DNA of 64,000 nucleotides, taken from assembly GCA_037576195.1 (NCBI GenBank), contig CM075101.1, positions 31,992,001-32,056,000 of the forward strand, written 5' to 3'. Source of the stretch: Phytoseiulus persimilis (Eukaryota > Arthropoda > Arachnida > Mesostigmata > Phytoseiidae). A program made the position numbers and the translations under genes. Positions within the stretch are counted from its first letter, which is position 1; every line of letters begins with the position of its first letter. Positions 35,707-46,901 of the stretch are shown here, piece after piece. Below the pieces are notes generated by a model. That model did not search any database and had not been told where the DNA came from. It was given only the letters and a program-made list of their open reading frames with translations.

Positions 35707-36314
35707 ATGAGTTCGATAAGCCGTTTTCGTGTGCAAGAATGCCAGCGGATACCGGCTGCGAATATTTTTGCCCTGGTCATCGAGCACACCGTGATTGTTT
35801 GTCATTACGAAAACGAGATTCAACTCGTTGTGGAGGAAATCAGAGATTGTGAAGAAATCACGGAACCTGTTTATTTTGTGGAAACGCAATCGATTCCCGA
35901 GACGGTAGAATTCATTGTGCCGAAGGATCGCGCGATCGGAGAATCGACAGGGGTCCCCGATTGCGGAATAGATCCAGAGACTGAGGTGACATCGAAAGTC
36001 ATAATAGAGAAAGATCAATCGCTCTCTTCGGGACTCAGCCGCGACGACACCAACAGATTGGTGAGTTTCTTCGATAACCACATAGGGACCTCACATGATG
36101 AGTGCCTGCGTCGACTCCGGGAGAGAGTCGAAACGGATAGCCGTGCAACAATTGTAAACTCATCGACGGCCTCTCTTCTCAGAGCTGCGTTGAGTGCCTG
36201 CGAAGCTACACTTTGACTGTGGGTGAAGTTGATCAGGCTTTGAGGAAACTCGAGAAGCACAGAAGAAGTTCAACAGTACATCAGCACTCAGAACAGGCGC
36301 GAGTCATGGATTAA
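35707..36314 (+). CDS. Unrecognised 161-residue protein, two exons
   Basis: Exon 1, 35707-36060, begins MSSISRFRVQECQRIPAAN and continues IFALVIEHTVIVCHYENEI. Exon 2, 36183-36314, begins SCVECLRSYTLTVGEVDQAL and ends ARVMD. The donor (gtgagt) and acceptor (cttctcag) are good and the join keeps frame. The protein is acidic in the middle (VVEEIRDCEEITEP, VETQSIPETVEFIV) and basic, helical-looking at the end (LRKLEKHRRSS). No signal peptide or known domain. It starts 274 bases from the candidate first exon of PRRC1 on the other strand, so the two may share a divergent promoter. Possibly a rapidly evolving protein. Confidence 0.5.
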
Positions 36315-37737
36315 AAATTCGGCCGGAAAAGTGGTTGTGGTCAATTCTCGGAAGTTGTTTTCATCGGTTCCCCAAGTTATGCGAGAGCTGCTGTTCAAGT
36401 CCTCACTTCAAGGCTTGTGGAGAAGCGGGTCGAAGCTAGAAAATCGCGCATGTCTTCGAAGTTTTCCAAGTGTGCTCCGGAATCTTATGACAGATACTAT
36501 CGGCAGCCGTTTTGTAGAGGCTCCTATGCATGACAATGTAGTATATGTCCTCGAATTAAATTGGATCGCTGCTTCGAAATCACAGATCGTCTAAATTTTC
36601 GTCGAGTCCTCGAGGGCGAATCAATCAACAGAGCTCACGCCGAGCAAGGGTTCCCAGATCCGCCCCTCCAATTCTAAGCTAAGGTAACGATACTTCTAAC
36701 TCGCGCGAGTCCATTCAGCTTCCCAGTTTCCACTTGTGTATCCTGAGGGAGCCAAGCAACCCAGATTCCGAAAACCGATGCCTGGATAGCCAAGTTCCTC
36801 TTAAACCATGAGTAAGAAGGGGTCGATGAATTGCGCAGGAGTTCAGAATTACAGAACTGTTGTTTATGCGACCGTCATCCTCTCCGTGTTACAGTACAAA
36901 ATGTCCCGATTCACGAGACCTCACCGAGTATCAGATTCGACTTCCAGGAGGGTTCATTCAGAGGAGCCTGATCGCAACTGAGTTCGATAGAATTGGCGTG
37001 GGAGCAAGGTGATTCAGACTAGATGGTCGTCGATTCGCTCAGGCCCGGGTCTCTCGCAGAGATCCTAGACTGACGTTTGGTCTGGTGACTCGAGTTCAGC
37101 TGCAGTTCGTTTGATGCGCACTTACATTTGAATACAGGACGGCTGTACGGGGAGTCTCAATCAGTTTTCTGAGATTCCCGCTCCGCAGTTCAGGTCCTTC
37201 GAGCTTTTAGAGATCGACTACGAAGATGAAGGTTGGCTTCCAAAACCGCAAGCAAGCGCACAGCTCGGAGACAGAAAGCACCAGGCTCCTTTCTCTCCTC
37301 TTCTCTTCTAACAGCTGGCCAGGCGGATGTTTAGGTACGGTGGCCTGTGAGCAGCCGATGGCCGGGGCGCCGCATTTGAAAACCCGTTTGACTGACGACA
37401 GCCACAGCTGATTGGATCGTGCGAAGATTCCATGAATGTCGTGGATAACTCCCCAGTGATCCACCTTCCGAGGGGAAGTCTGACGCATATTGTGGCTCTC
37501 GTCTAGGGTTGATATATCGTCGGACTAGCAGTACTTCTGCCATGGAGGTGGGTTGCTATCGCGAAGGAGAAACAAACAGCGGAACAAACTTACTGGAAAG
37601 AACTCCAGGAACCAATATTGATATCCATCTTCATTCGTTCTCATCATCAGACGAGCGTACTCTTGAGGAGGTACCGGGCTACCGCTCGGGATCATTTTCG
37701 CTCCCTTCACTTGAGTTTCTTTGGTCCACAGCTAGAC
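36315..37737. other. Intergenic region before CHID1
   Basis: An open plus-strand frame at 36331-36594 (LFSSVPQVMRELLFKSSLQG) has no ATG at its start and could be a missed 3' exon of the preceding gene. Nothing else was recognised. Confidence 0.35.
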
Positions 37738-39672
37738 ATGGAAGCACTTTGGGTCCTGATGGCTGCATGTCTCACGGGTGTCGCTCGGTCAGGAGGAGTT
37801 TCATCGTCGGACCAGGTCAGATCCAATGTGTTGACCCGTCTGAAGTCATATCTGGAGGTTCCTTTCTACGAACGCAGAGAGGGATACGATAACTCCTCAG
37901 CGAAGCTTTCTTCCCAAAGGAACTACAACCGAGTGAAAAGAGCGTATTCGAGCGAAACCTAGTTTCCGACATCGTGAGCTGGAGGGACATTGTCATGAAC
38001 CAGAAATCCTTCAGTACCTTGTTCCAGCACAACAGGAACTTCTCTGGGAGCGTACTGGCCTATGTCACACCTGTGGGTAACGAAATTAGGTCCAATACCA
38101 ACTTTGCTCCAGAGTCGAGCCAGGGGGTCGAATGACCCTTCCCGTGCCCGGAATTCTAAACTTAGATGATAACTACTTTGTTCAAAGCTCACGATGCAGT
38201 TCTGGAATACACTTGCAGTGGAATAACCATGGATACGATATCGCGAAAACGTTCGGTTCGAAATTCACACATGTTTCACCAGTCTGGCTACAAGTCAAAC
38301 TCGAAGGCCCGTCTTTTGTGATTTCGGGACAGCACGACGTTGATCGAGGATGGATTACAGAAGTCCGTGACACTGGAGCGAAAATGCGTAGGGACCATGA
38401 GTCGATCTAGTTTTTTTCAACCGATTTCGTTCGAAAATGACAATCGATTCGAAAGAATGTTCCCTCGCTGATTCGACATTGTATGTATTTCAGTACCACG
38501 TATCCTTTTCGAGGGCTGGACCCCACAGCAGATTCTTGATGTTTCCTCTTCTCCGGGCAAAATCACAGCTCTTGGGAAAGTTCTCACTAAACTTGCGCAC
38601 GAGAACGAGTTCGACGGCTACGTGTTCGAACTGTGGTCCCAATACAATTACGGAGGCAAACTGGCCAGGTAAAGTTCGCACTTTTACTTCCATAGTAGCG
38701 ACGGATCATGGGAAGGAATATTGCGACCCCTAACTACGGTAAGTTTGAAGGCATGAGAACTTCTGGTTTGGACATTGCGTTTCAGTGCCTTGATAAAGAT
38801 CGTCCGCGGTCTGTATCAACCTCTGCGCTCATCGGAGCTTGTTTTGATATTGGTGATTCCTCCACCGTTGTACGACGATGATATCAAAGGGATGTTCTCG
38901 AGAGAACATTTTGAGCAGCTCCGAGATCACGTCACGGCATTTTCCCTGATGACCTACGACTACTCAAGCCCGCAGAGGTTAGTTATCATCCACCGCGAGC
39001 TGAGGAGATTCGTTCCATGCGGACGTATCTGTTCCAATAGAGCTCCTCACGTACTGAATGAATAACCTCACTTAAGGCCCGGCCCGAATTCGCCAATCGA
39101 GTGGATTCGCAAATGCGTGGAGCATCTGCAACCTACAGCAGACGAGTACAGAGCCAAGATACTCATCGGTCTGAACTTCTACGGTTACGATTACACGGCG
39201 ACTGGCGGAGGACCGATCGTTGCGAATCGATTCGTGGAAATGTTGCAAAAACACAAACCGAAAATCGTCTGGAATGAAGAATTCGCGGAGCACTACGTTC
39301 AGATTCGAGGGTGAGTTCGTGTGGAGATGCAGAAACTCAAGGTGCGATCATACCGTTGATCTTTAGAAGCTGGTAAAACCCTCGGGTGTTCGCTGGATCT
39401 TGAGCTTCTCCCGTTCAAATTGCGAGCGAAGTTGTCATGATCTGAACTGCATCCGAATTATACAGTAATCTGAGCGGACTTCGCGCGGTTCTTCTGTCAT
39501 GCCTCATTATATTCGAGTATTTTGTTATTCTAGGAGTGAGGGACATCACGTGATGTTCTTCCCGACCTTGAAAGCCATCTCCATGAGATTGGCACTGGCA
39601 ACTGAATTAGGCTGCGGCATCTCTATCTGGGAAGTAGGTCAAGGAATGGATTACTTCTACGATCTCCTCTGA
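37738..39672 (+). CDS. CHID1: CHID1, chitinase domain-containing protein 1
   Basis: Glycosyl hydrolase 18-like protein of the secretory/lysosomal route (stabilin-1-interacting chitinase-like family). Exons: first from 37738 ([16 protein letters not shown], signal peptide; its 3' end is uncertain), then 37901-38072, 38219-38387, 38494-38668, 38786-38978, 39077-39311 and 39534-39672. Recognisable blocks in order are [85 protein letters not shown] and the family end [17 protein letters not shown]. The catalytic chitinase motif DGxDxDxE reads FDGYVFELW, as elsewhere in this family, so chitinase activity is not expected. All joins after exon 1 hold phase. Confidence 0.92.
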
Positions 39673-40591
39673 TATGCCCATATCCGAGTTGGTTTTCTGC
39701 GATCCTTGAACGATGGAGGAGTAGTCGATAAATTATGGGGAATCTCGGATGCTTTCTTGTTATCACTGGGAAGAAGGACACCTTTCATTGATTTATCGAC
39801 CAGTTCATCAACTATTTCTCATACATATACGCTTCGTTCAATTGGAGCAACCCCTTCCGCAGGGCGAGTATGCTCCGCTGGTAGTTCATGATTTCTGTCG
39901 ATCTGCGAGCGCGGTCAATCTTCTCCATCTTTCAAAACCGTCTGGTTGTGACTCCGTCTGGTTCGCTCCACAATCTTATCCGCTTGGCCTTCTTATAGGC
40001 CAGGTATTTGACGATTCTCCGGATCGTTTACCTGTTCTTCCATGCATTCCAATATAACGCGCTGCAGGGTTCCTTGAATCTTGCTATAAAGGAGTAAGCG
40101 CTGAGAATGCCAGCTCATCGTGAAGATGATCAATCCCGCCCCTATATTCTTCATGGTGCCTGTTTAGTTTCGGACTAGAGTTCCCAGTTTCTTCTCTCCA
40201 TTCCCTATCGCTGAGAGTTCTGATCTGTTCTCCCAAATTTTGACGGGAACTTCTGCACTCTCTCCGTATTTTACGATTCCAGTGATTCACAACCATATAG
40301 CCTTTCACGATGAAGTATCTTCTCTCATGCTGCGGTGAAGGTGTTGCAGGCTTCCATCGCATCCAGACAGGCTCTGGCCATCTACGCTCGGACTTCTGCC
40401 TCAGTCTTAATTCCACTTCCCGGCTGATTGGTCTGTGACCACAACTGTTTGATTTCCTCGGGTTGGAGACAAGCTTCAGCTCGCTGCCCACTTCGGTGGT
40501 AGTATGCTGCGGTTCCAGCAGTTTTTCCTTTCGTGAGCAGGAGTGAGCCATCGAAATTAGCTCGTCAGCGTAGAGTTTGCTTGGGATTACT
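39673..40591. other. Noncoding stretch after CHID1
   Basis: No recognised gene. A minus-strand frame across 40084-40857 is long partly because it reads through the CT repeat as alternating Glu-Arg; it has no domain. Confidence 0.4.
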
Positions 40592-40592
40592 G

Positions 40593-40641
<49 letters not shown>
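40592..40641. repeat. (CT)n microsatellite
   Basis: About 50 bases of CT dinucleotide with one interrupting G near 40601. It lies 60 bases before a coding-like plus-strand exon. Confidence 0.95.
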
Positions 40642-40647
<6 letters not shown>

Positions 40648-40701
40648 GGTGCAGCTCAAGGTTTGAACTTCCCGTTTTCTGAATCTCGGAGCGATCGCAG
40701 A

Positions 40702-40944
40702 ATGTCTCCCTCGTGGATGCAGCAGGAAGCCGTTCACCCGATCACGACGATGAGCTTTCTCTCGGAGGCGCGTCTCAATCTGCACTTGACCGGCGCTAAG
40801 ACCGAGCATATCCAGGAGTATGAACTGAGGTCCATTGGCGTCGAGCTGAATAACCATATTGTCAAATCAGCGCTCGAATCGCGACGCGAAGTTTCCGATA
40901 CGGAGTACGCTCGCGATGTGGGGACTACCGCGCGACCGCGGGAG
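40702..40944 (+). CDS. Coding-like exon of unknown gene
   Basis: An open frame from an ATG (MSPSWMQQEAVHPITTMSFL) with arthropod-like codon use runs through ARLNLHLTGAKTEHIQEYEL and SIGVELNNHIVKSALESRRE to a GAG/gtatct donor. It gives 81 codons in phase 0. No following exon was found with confidence before the convergent zinc-finger gene, and the protein is not recognised. If not read through the donor it stops at once (EVS-stop). Confidence 0.35.
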
Positions 40945-41888
40945 GTATCTTGAGTCGACGCGGAGCTCGGTGTGAGATTTCGTCGCGGCCGTCGAAGCAC
41001 ATGTTATAGAATGTGTCCTTCCGGCAAGAACGGCGGAATATGCCCTTTTCCCCCAGGATCTCCTCTAACTTCCCAGCTATAGCAATTAGCGACCTAGCCT
41101 CGACTTCAAGTTTTCTCCGTCTCAAGGTTCGAGTAACTGCTCTTCCGTGAGCGCGATTCAAGGGTGGTTCACAAAAGCCCTCAGCTCATCCAGCATCATT
41201 TCTTCGAGTATCATAGTCCGGTAACCTGATTTCTGGATATGACGAAATCGAACTGGTGATTCCCTCGAAACTATCCCGCCGAGCGTCCACTTGTTCCTTC
41301 ATTCCGAAATCCCAGATGATTGGAACTCACTTCTTCAAAGAAATTTCCCATAAAAAATCCTTTATTCCACATGATAGACTTATTTACAACCAAGATGTAG
41401 CAATCTCAACGAGGGACCTATCATGATAGGAACAGATTGGTGAAAGCCATGGCTAGACACGATAACGAGACCCACGGGCTCAGCCGTTCTCCTATGCGCG
41501 CAAACTTCCAAAACGTGCCTCTCAACCTAAAAAGAGAAAATATGATGTTTGGAAATCTTGACGACAGCTCGAATGTAGACACTCGAGTAGCGCGTTCAAT
41601 TTAATGAGACAGCCATGTTGGCCCCAGAGTATGACAACGACACTCACCCTTGCTTGTTCTTGTCTAGCAGCGATGGGTACAATGATCTGACGTACGCACA
41701 CGTACAAATCACCAGCAAGATCACGGTCAGAAGAGATTGGAAGTTGAATATGGCAGACTGTGGCGGCAAAATTGTTCTTAGAGGAGATTCGCCTTGGGAC
41801 TCAGTTCCGACAAGGCTGACTTCACAAGTTCAATAGCTCAGTACCTATCTGCACCTAATGTCATAATGTCATCGCTAGAGCCTAGATG
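40945..41888. other. Region 3' of the C2H2-MULE-SWIM gene
   Basis: No exon recognised. The reverse poly(A) signal of the minus-strand gene may lie near the AT-rich stretch 41340-41400, where AAAAAATCCTTTATT gives AATAAA on the minus strand near 41360-41366. Confidence 0.35.
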
Positions 41889-44393
41889 TCACTCGGCTTC
41901 CCTGGTGATCCGTATGACTTTGATTCCCCTAGACCCGCCTTCTTCTGTCGGTTCCGGAGATCGTTTGCCAAGCACGGCCAGTTTGGACTTCTCTCCATTT
42001 GACAACAGCAGAGCGGCAGTTTGCTTCCCGGGATTACTCAGGATTATCCGGATCAAGTCATTAGTATCTTCGATTGGCGTTTGGTTCTTGCTAACATTCA
42101 CGAGCCACTTAATGTAACTGCCGGCAGGTACCATATCGATCGATACAGCGCGGGGGACCATGATGGGGAGTTTCCCCTTCGGCTCTATGGAGAAAATCTG
42201 TGGGTTGTGCGTCATCCACTGAACAGTTTCGTCGTTCGAGCCGGGTTTATTTGTAGCACCGGAGAGAGCAGCTCTGTTGAGATTGCTCAGCATATTCTGT
42301 ACAGACTGTAGCTGTTGGCCGTACAGTTTCCTGATCTCCTCGGTTTCAGGTTCCTCCAGCAGCATCTGAAGATGCCTAATTTCGGTGGTGACCAGCTCAA
42401 GTTTCTCCACGTGCTGAGTTAGGCGCTCCTTGAGTGGTTTCGGAGGATGTTTTTCAGCTACAACGTCGACAGTCTCGGAACTGCTTTGTTTCCGGAAATC
42501 GTTGATCGTGTGTATGTGGTCACAAATTTGGGGCTGTTCGTGCCAGCAGCAACTGCACGTAAATTCGTGGATGCAGACCATACAGCACTGACAACGCGCC
42601 TCGCAGTCGGCTTCACATGCTTTTCCCGTGTTGGTCACCGTGAATAGCTCTTCGTTGCATTTCAAAACATATTCCTTGGCAGCAGTTTCAACGCTTTGTT
42701 GGCTATCGGTGTCCTCAGGGGTCGTTTCGGACCTGACATCGAGGCCCTCGATTTTGTATGGCGATGAGTACGATATCAAACTAGTGAGAATCTTCTGACC
42801 CCAACGATTCATGACCATATGATCCAGGAAGTGGAGCATCGTGCTGTGCTCTCGTTCAAATTCCTCGTGGATCTCAGCACTTTCTTCGCCCATGTAGCAG
42901 GGAGCCCAAAGCATGGTCCTATTCACGACCACTGTGTCAAAGTAATCGATGAATATTTGCGGAAGGCTATCAGTTGCGATCTTCTCTTGAATTAGCGCCA
43001 AATTCTTAGAGAATTCCTCAACCGAGATCGGACAACGGAAAATCCCATCGAGCAAGCTTCCAATGTTATATACTTTGTTAGGTTCCACTAAATGTTGGAA
43101 GAGAGCTAGTTCCATCATGTTTTTCATGTGCCATAAATTGACCTGTTTCTTAGGAACCTTGTCACCGCCGAAGGTGTGGATGAACTGTACAAAATACTCG
43201 TCGTGATCGTCAGAGTAGAAGTAATTGCAGTGAAATTTCCCCGTTTGTCCGACAACCGCGTAATAGAATGTCTGAATATGAATTTGCGGCTGTTTAGAGC
43301 TTGTGATGAACCAGGCTAGAGGGAACACAAAGTTCAGTCCATTCTTGCGCACGTAACAGTTCATAGTGACGATGCTGAAACTGAAGTGGCATACGGTATC
43401 TATGCAAACGGCCACTATGCTATCCGAATGTTCATGGAACGTTTCGAGTTGATTGGGGGTGATGAGTACTCCGTAAAACTCCGACGCATCCATTCCATCA
43501 GCCTCTAGGTCCGCTGGTTTGTGTACGAGAACCACATTCGGGTTACTATGAAGCAGGAGACCAACGGCTTCAAACAGATAACTCGCGACCACTTCGCTGA
43601 ACTGCTTTCCAAAGCACTGTTCTGTGTTCCGCACGTCTGCAGGGGCGATCCGAGCGAGAGGCGTGGTCGGATCGGCGAGTTGCTTCAACATTTCCGCGAC
43701 TCTGTGAGCGGGCTGACCCAAGTTTATGAAGCGTGCGATCCGACATCGATGCATTGCAAGGAGAGACGTCAGCTGCTCGTCGTTCGCATGACCATAATGA
43801 GACACGCAACCATCGACCTCGACGGACCCGTTCGGCTTCTCCACGGCTCTCAAATGCACGACGCATTGAATCCCCAGTTTCACAGGACCGTGCGCACGTT
43901 CTTTTCGCATGCGGACAGTTGTCGTCTTCCCGCGGCATTTTCCGCTACGATGGCACACGAAGTGCATACGAGTACCGGTCTTGACGAACTGTTTCGTGCC
44001 GCAAGTACGAACGAATCGAATCCCAGACGTCTCTTGGAACTCCTCCATCCAAGCATAGAATCTAGGGGCAGTGGGTAAGACGATTGAGATATGTTCGAAC
44101 TGAAGTCCGTGTTGGTTCTCCAGATGACTGCAGAGTTCGGCTTTGGTGTGGAAAGCCGCATCACAATTGGGCTCAAGACAGCTCTGGTCTTGCGAGGCCT
44201 TTTGTCTGATTCCCGTGTGAACTTTACGAACGTGAGTCCGCAAGCCATCCCGGGACTTATACTCTCTACCGCATTCAGTACAGTGGAAGACGTCGACGTC
44301 TTCCACTATTGCGTCTGACGCACAGACGAGGAGGTGATGATCGTTACCCTCGGCGAGTTCGAGACTTTCTAGTTGGACCGTTTCGTATTCCAT
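41889..44393 (-). CDS. C2H2 zinc finger / MULE transposase-like / SWIM protein
   Basis: One uninterrupted frame of 834 residues from the ATG at 44393. Two C2H2 fingers come first (FHCTECGREYKSRDGLRTH, then CLEPNCDAAFHTKAELCSH). A cysteine-containing block follows that resembles the DNA-binding part of MULE proteins (MHFVCHRSGKCRGKTTTV). The central region looks like a MULE-type RNase H fold: VAVCIDTVCHFSFS, FPLAWFITSSKQPQIHI and YSDDHDEYFVQFIH, with Asp residues at the first two expected acidic positions. A SWIM finger is visible near the end (FTCSCCWHEQPQICDH, CxC...CxH). This order is known from Mutator-like transposases and ZSWIM-type domesticated genes. The intact frame suggests either a recently active element or a domesticated gene. 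I found no terminal inverted repeats by eye. Confidence 0.75.
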   Translation of the reverse strand: MEYETVQLESLELAEGNDHHLLVCASDAIVEDVDVFHCTECGREYKSRDGLRTHVRKVHTGIRQKASQDQSCLEPNCDAAFHTKAELCSHLENQHGLQFEHISIVLPTAPRFYAWMEEFQETSGIRFVRTCGTKQFVKTGTRMHFVCHRSGKCRGKTTTVRMRKERAHGPVKLGIQCVVHLRAVEKPNGSVEVDGCVSHYGHANDEQLTSLLAMHRCRIARFINLGQPAHRVAEMLKQLADPTTPLARIAPADVRNTEQCFGKQFSEVVASYLFEAVGLLLHSNPNVVLVHKPADLEADGMDASEFYGVLITPNQLETFHEHSDSIVAVCIDTVCHFSFSIVTMNCYVRKNGLNFVFPLAWFITSSKQPQIHIQTFYYAVVGQTGKFHCNYFYSDDHDEYFVQFIHTFGGDKVPKKQVNLWHMKNMMELALFQHLVEPNKVYNIGSLLDGIFRCPISVEEFSKNLALIQEKIATDSLPQIFIDYFDTVVVNRTMLWAPCYMGEESAEIHEEFEREHSTMLHFLDHMVMNRWGQKILTSLISYSSPYKIEGLDVRSETTPEDTDSQQSVETAAKEYVLKCNEELFTVTNTGKACEADCEARCQCCMVCIHEFTCSCCWHEQPQICDHIHTINDFRKQSSSETVDVVAEKHPPKPLKERLTQHVEKLELVTTEIRHLQMLLEEPETEEIRKLYGQQLQSVQNMLSNLNRAALSGATNKPGSNDETVQWMTHNPQIFSIEPKGKLPIMVPRAVSIDMVPAGSYIKWLVNVSKNQTPIEDTNDLIRIILSNPGKQTAALLLSNGEKSKLAVLGKRSPEPTEEGGSRGIKVIRITREAE

Positions 44394-45479
44394 AATTCGA
44401 TACTTGTCACTGTTATCTGCCTCCACGGGGTCAGAATCTCTGTCGGCTCATCTAGATGGGCGCGCTGCGCTCTGGGAGCTCTTTCAAATATCAATGAAGT
44501 CGGGATTTAGCACGTAAACAGTTCGGAACTTAGCGACACTGGCCATCGCTTAGATCCGGTTCACAGCAGATCCGTTTGGATTTCGAGGGTATCACGGTGT
44601 CAGGTTCCACATGTACTGCTTCCTGTTTTCCCTAACGAGATTCCACGAGAATCCTTCAACCGAAATCACACAGCTGGCCGCTGCTAGCTCAACTTGCGAG
44701 CGACGCCATCTTGGAAAATGCTTCGGAGAGTACGGCGCGGCCATGACACACAGTACTACCGCCGCGGCACCGAATCCTGGGACGTCCGATTTTTCTTGAA
44801 GCTATCCGACATGAGTTGACGCATGCTGATGCAAAATTCATCCCGCGGCACCGAGGTGAACCCACGAATTTTGTTCAGGTTTCTCTTCCGACGGTTCGTA
44901 AATACGGGCGGCGAAATCATTCTCAGATTCTGACCGATAAGCGGTCGAACAGAAGCAATTAATGTCTATAAGGATGTCGAATGATAGAAATCGGCATCAC
45001 TTAGTGGAACACTCACCATTGTGGATGACTCGGAGATGGGCAGCAGTTGCGCCGGAGATTCAGGTCTTGCCCAGCTGACGTTTCAACTATCCCGCACAGT
45101 AGTGGAAGGCCTGTACCCGGAAGTACTTCAAAGCAACTAATTTTGTCGGATATCCAAGGAACCCGGAACTCTCGAATAGTTCGAGGCATCACATCGAAGT
45201 TTCGACACATAAAGCTCTGCGTCGTTGCTGGTTTCGGGTTACTGACGGGAACGTTTGCCAAGGGGTTAGACCGAATCCTCTGAAAGCCGTTTTCGAAATC
45301 CTTCGGGGACAGTATGGCTCACACGAATCAAAACAACAACGTTTGTGTGTTCTCCATCAAGCATTGTTATGGTGTGAGTTGATCTTGAAACTGTCAAGAG
45401 TTAAGAGCTAAGTGGTTCAGAATCTATACTCAGGTGAGGGGATTCTCATTGATCTGCGAGGCTACCCGATCGTGGTAGA
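44394..45479. other. Divergent promoter region of the MULE-SWIM gene and MBD2/3
   Basis: A GCCATCTTGG element (44707-44716), similar to a YY1 site, lies here. A plus-strand frame ending at 45283 (IKLCVVAGFGLLTGTFAKGL) has a hydrophobic segment but no supporting splice or family evidence. Confidence 0.35.
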
Positions 45480-46684
45480 ATGGCAGAACTACTCCTACCA
45501 AAAGGCTGGAGGCGGGAAGAGCAAGCTAGGAAGCTTGGGCTCTCAGCCGGTAAAGTTGACGTCTTCTACTATGGGTGAGTGTTGAACAGAACAGTGAGAG
45601 AGCCTCGTCAGCAATACGAGATCTTCTTTGCTTCGTATGGTCGGCTGTTGTGAAACGGAAGCATCTTGAAGAGAGGAACCTTTGATTCGACTCTCCGAAG
45701 ACAAAATCCTTGTGTGTCACTGAACGTGATCGGCTCCACAACATTCGAACTCACACGAAACTGATTTTGGCAGGCCCGACGGTCAACGTTATCGCAACAA
45801 GCAACAATTAGCGAAGGCTCTTGGAAAATACGTGGATCTGACTGCGTTCGATTTTCGCACGGGCAAGATCAACCCAGCGCTTGTTCGTAAATCCAAGCAG
45901 AACAAACAGAAGGGTTACCCTATTTACGAGTATCTACGGGGCTTGAAACCAGAAGCTTGCCTCGTTCCCCCTATCAGACAGACGGCATCGATTTTCAAGC
46001 AGCCCGTCACTCTGATCAACCACAGGAGTGACTCCACAACGAAACACGACACCAAACACGGCGTTCAAGAAAAAAAATCCAAACAGGTGAGTCTTGCGGC
46101 TGTTTCCTAGAGTGGCGTCGGCTCTCGTGGGAACGCTATTCGGGAATTTATTCATGTAACACGCTGCGATATTCTAAAAGCAAACGCTCCTCTGCCTCTT
46201 CAGCTATTTTGGGAGAGACGTCTTCAAGGCTTGAGTGCGTGTGATCCTCAGGGGAACTCAGTGCAGCCATTTGATTTGCCTCGCAATATTCGAGGAGTTT
46301 CCCAAGATCTCACTCAGGATACTTTGTTGCGAAGCGTGGCTACTTACTTGCATATTACTCAAGGCCCCATCGTCGGCCAGCTCAATGTGAAAGGTCAGCA
46401 GGATAAGCATCCTGCAGTTTACATGAACCCTGATCAACCACTCGTTCAGGTGAGACCGAGTTCGCCTGGTGTCGGCACATGATGCGCCCCCAGAATCAGG
46501 ATCACATCTGACATGGTGGAATATCCAAGCCAATCATAGGGAGTATTCAAATATTCTCAATGCGAAAATTAAAATTTCACAGACTCTCATAGTGACGGAT
46601 GAGGACATACGTAGGCAAGAAGAGCAGGTCGTATTCGCGCGGAAGCAACTCGAAAACGCTTACAAGGAGCTTCGGGAAATCTAG
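45480..46684 (+). CDS. MBD2/3: MBD2/3-type methyl-CpG-binding domain protein
   Basis: NuRD-complex subunit that tethers the deacetylase/remodeller to chromatin. Four exons, 45480-45574, 45774-46086, 46204-46449 and 46583-46684, join to 251 residues. The MBD begins at once (MAELLLPKGWRREEQARKLG, GLSAGKVDVFYYGPDGQRYR). The family blocks VDLTAFDFRTGKINPALV and PIRQTASIFKQPVT follow. The NuRD-binding region starts LFWERRLQGLSACD and ends with the coiled coil IVTDEDIRRQEEQVVFARK, which pairs with p66/GATAD2. The tyrosine that contacts methyl-CpG in MBD2 is phenylalanine here (VFYY), as in mammalian MBD3. The N-terminal Arg/Gly tract of vertebrate MBD2 is absent, also as in MBD3. Confidence 0.94.
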
Positions 46685-46895
46685 CTGCTTCTGTATCTGC
46701 ATTCTCGAACCGATGAATCTCTTCTGAATTGTATTTATTTGATTGGAGCAGGAAATATTGCAAAGCAGACTGATGTACTTGGGCTCTTCAGGTGATCCTT
46801 GGAGAGAACTCCAAATGTTTGACACGTCGAGGAGGAAGACATGTTGGACGGGGTTGTCATCAGATGATTGTATATTGAACTATATGACAAAAGCA

Positions 46896-46901
46896 ATAAA
46901 T
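46896..46901 (+). terminator. Poly(A) signal of MBD2/3
   Basis: AATAAA about 210 bases after the MBD2/3 stop. The convergent gene MIC10 ends 236 bases further on. Confidence 0.6.

Noticed and set aside
40084-40857. Long minus-strand open frame of about 257 codons.
   Set aside because: It is kept open by the CT microsatellite, read as Glu-Arg repeats, and has no ATG-supported domain.
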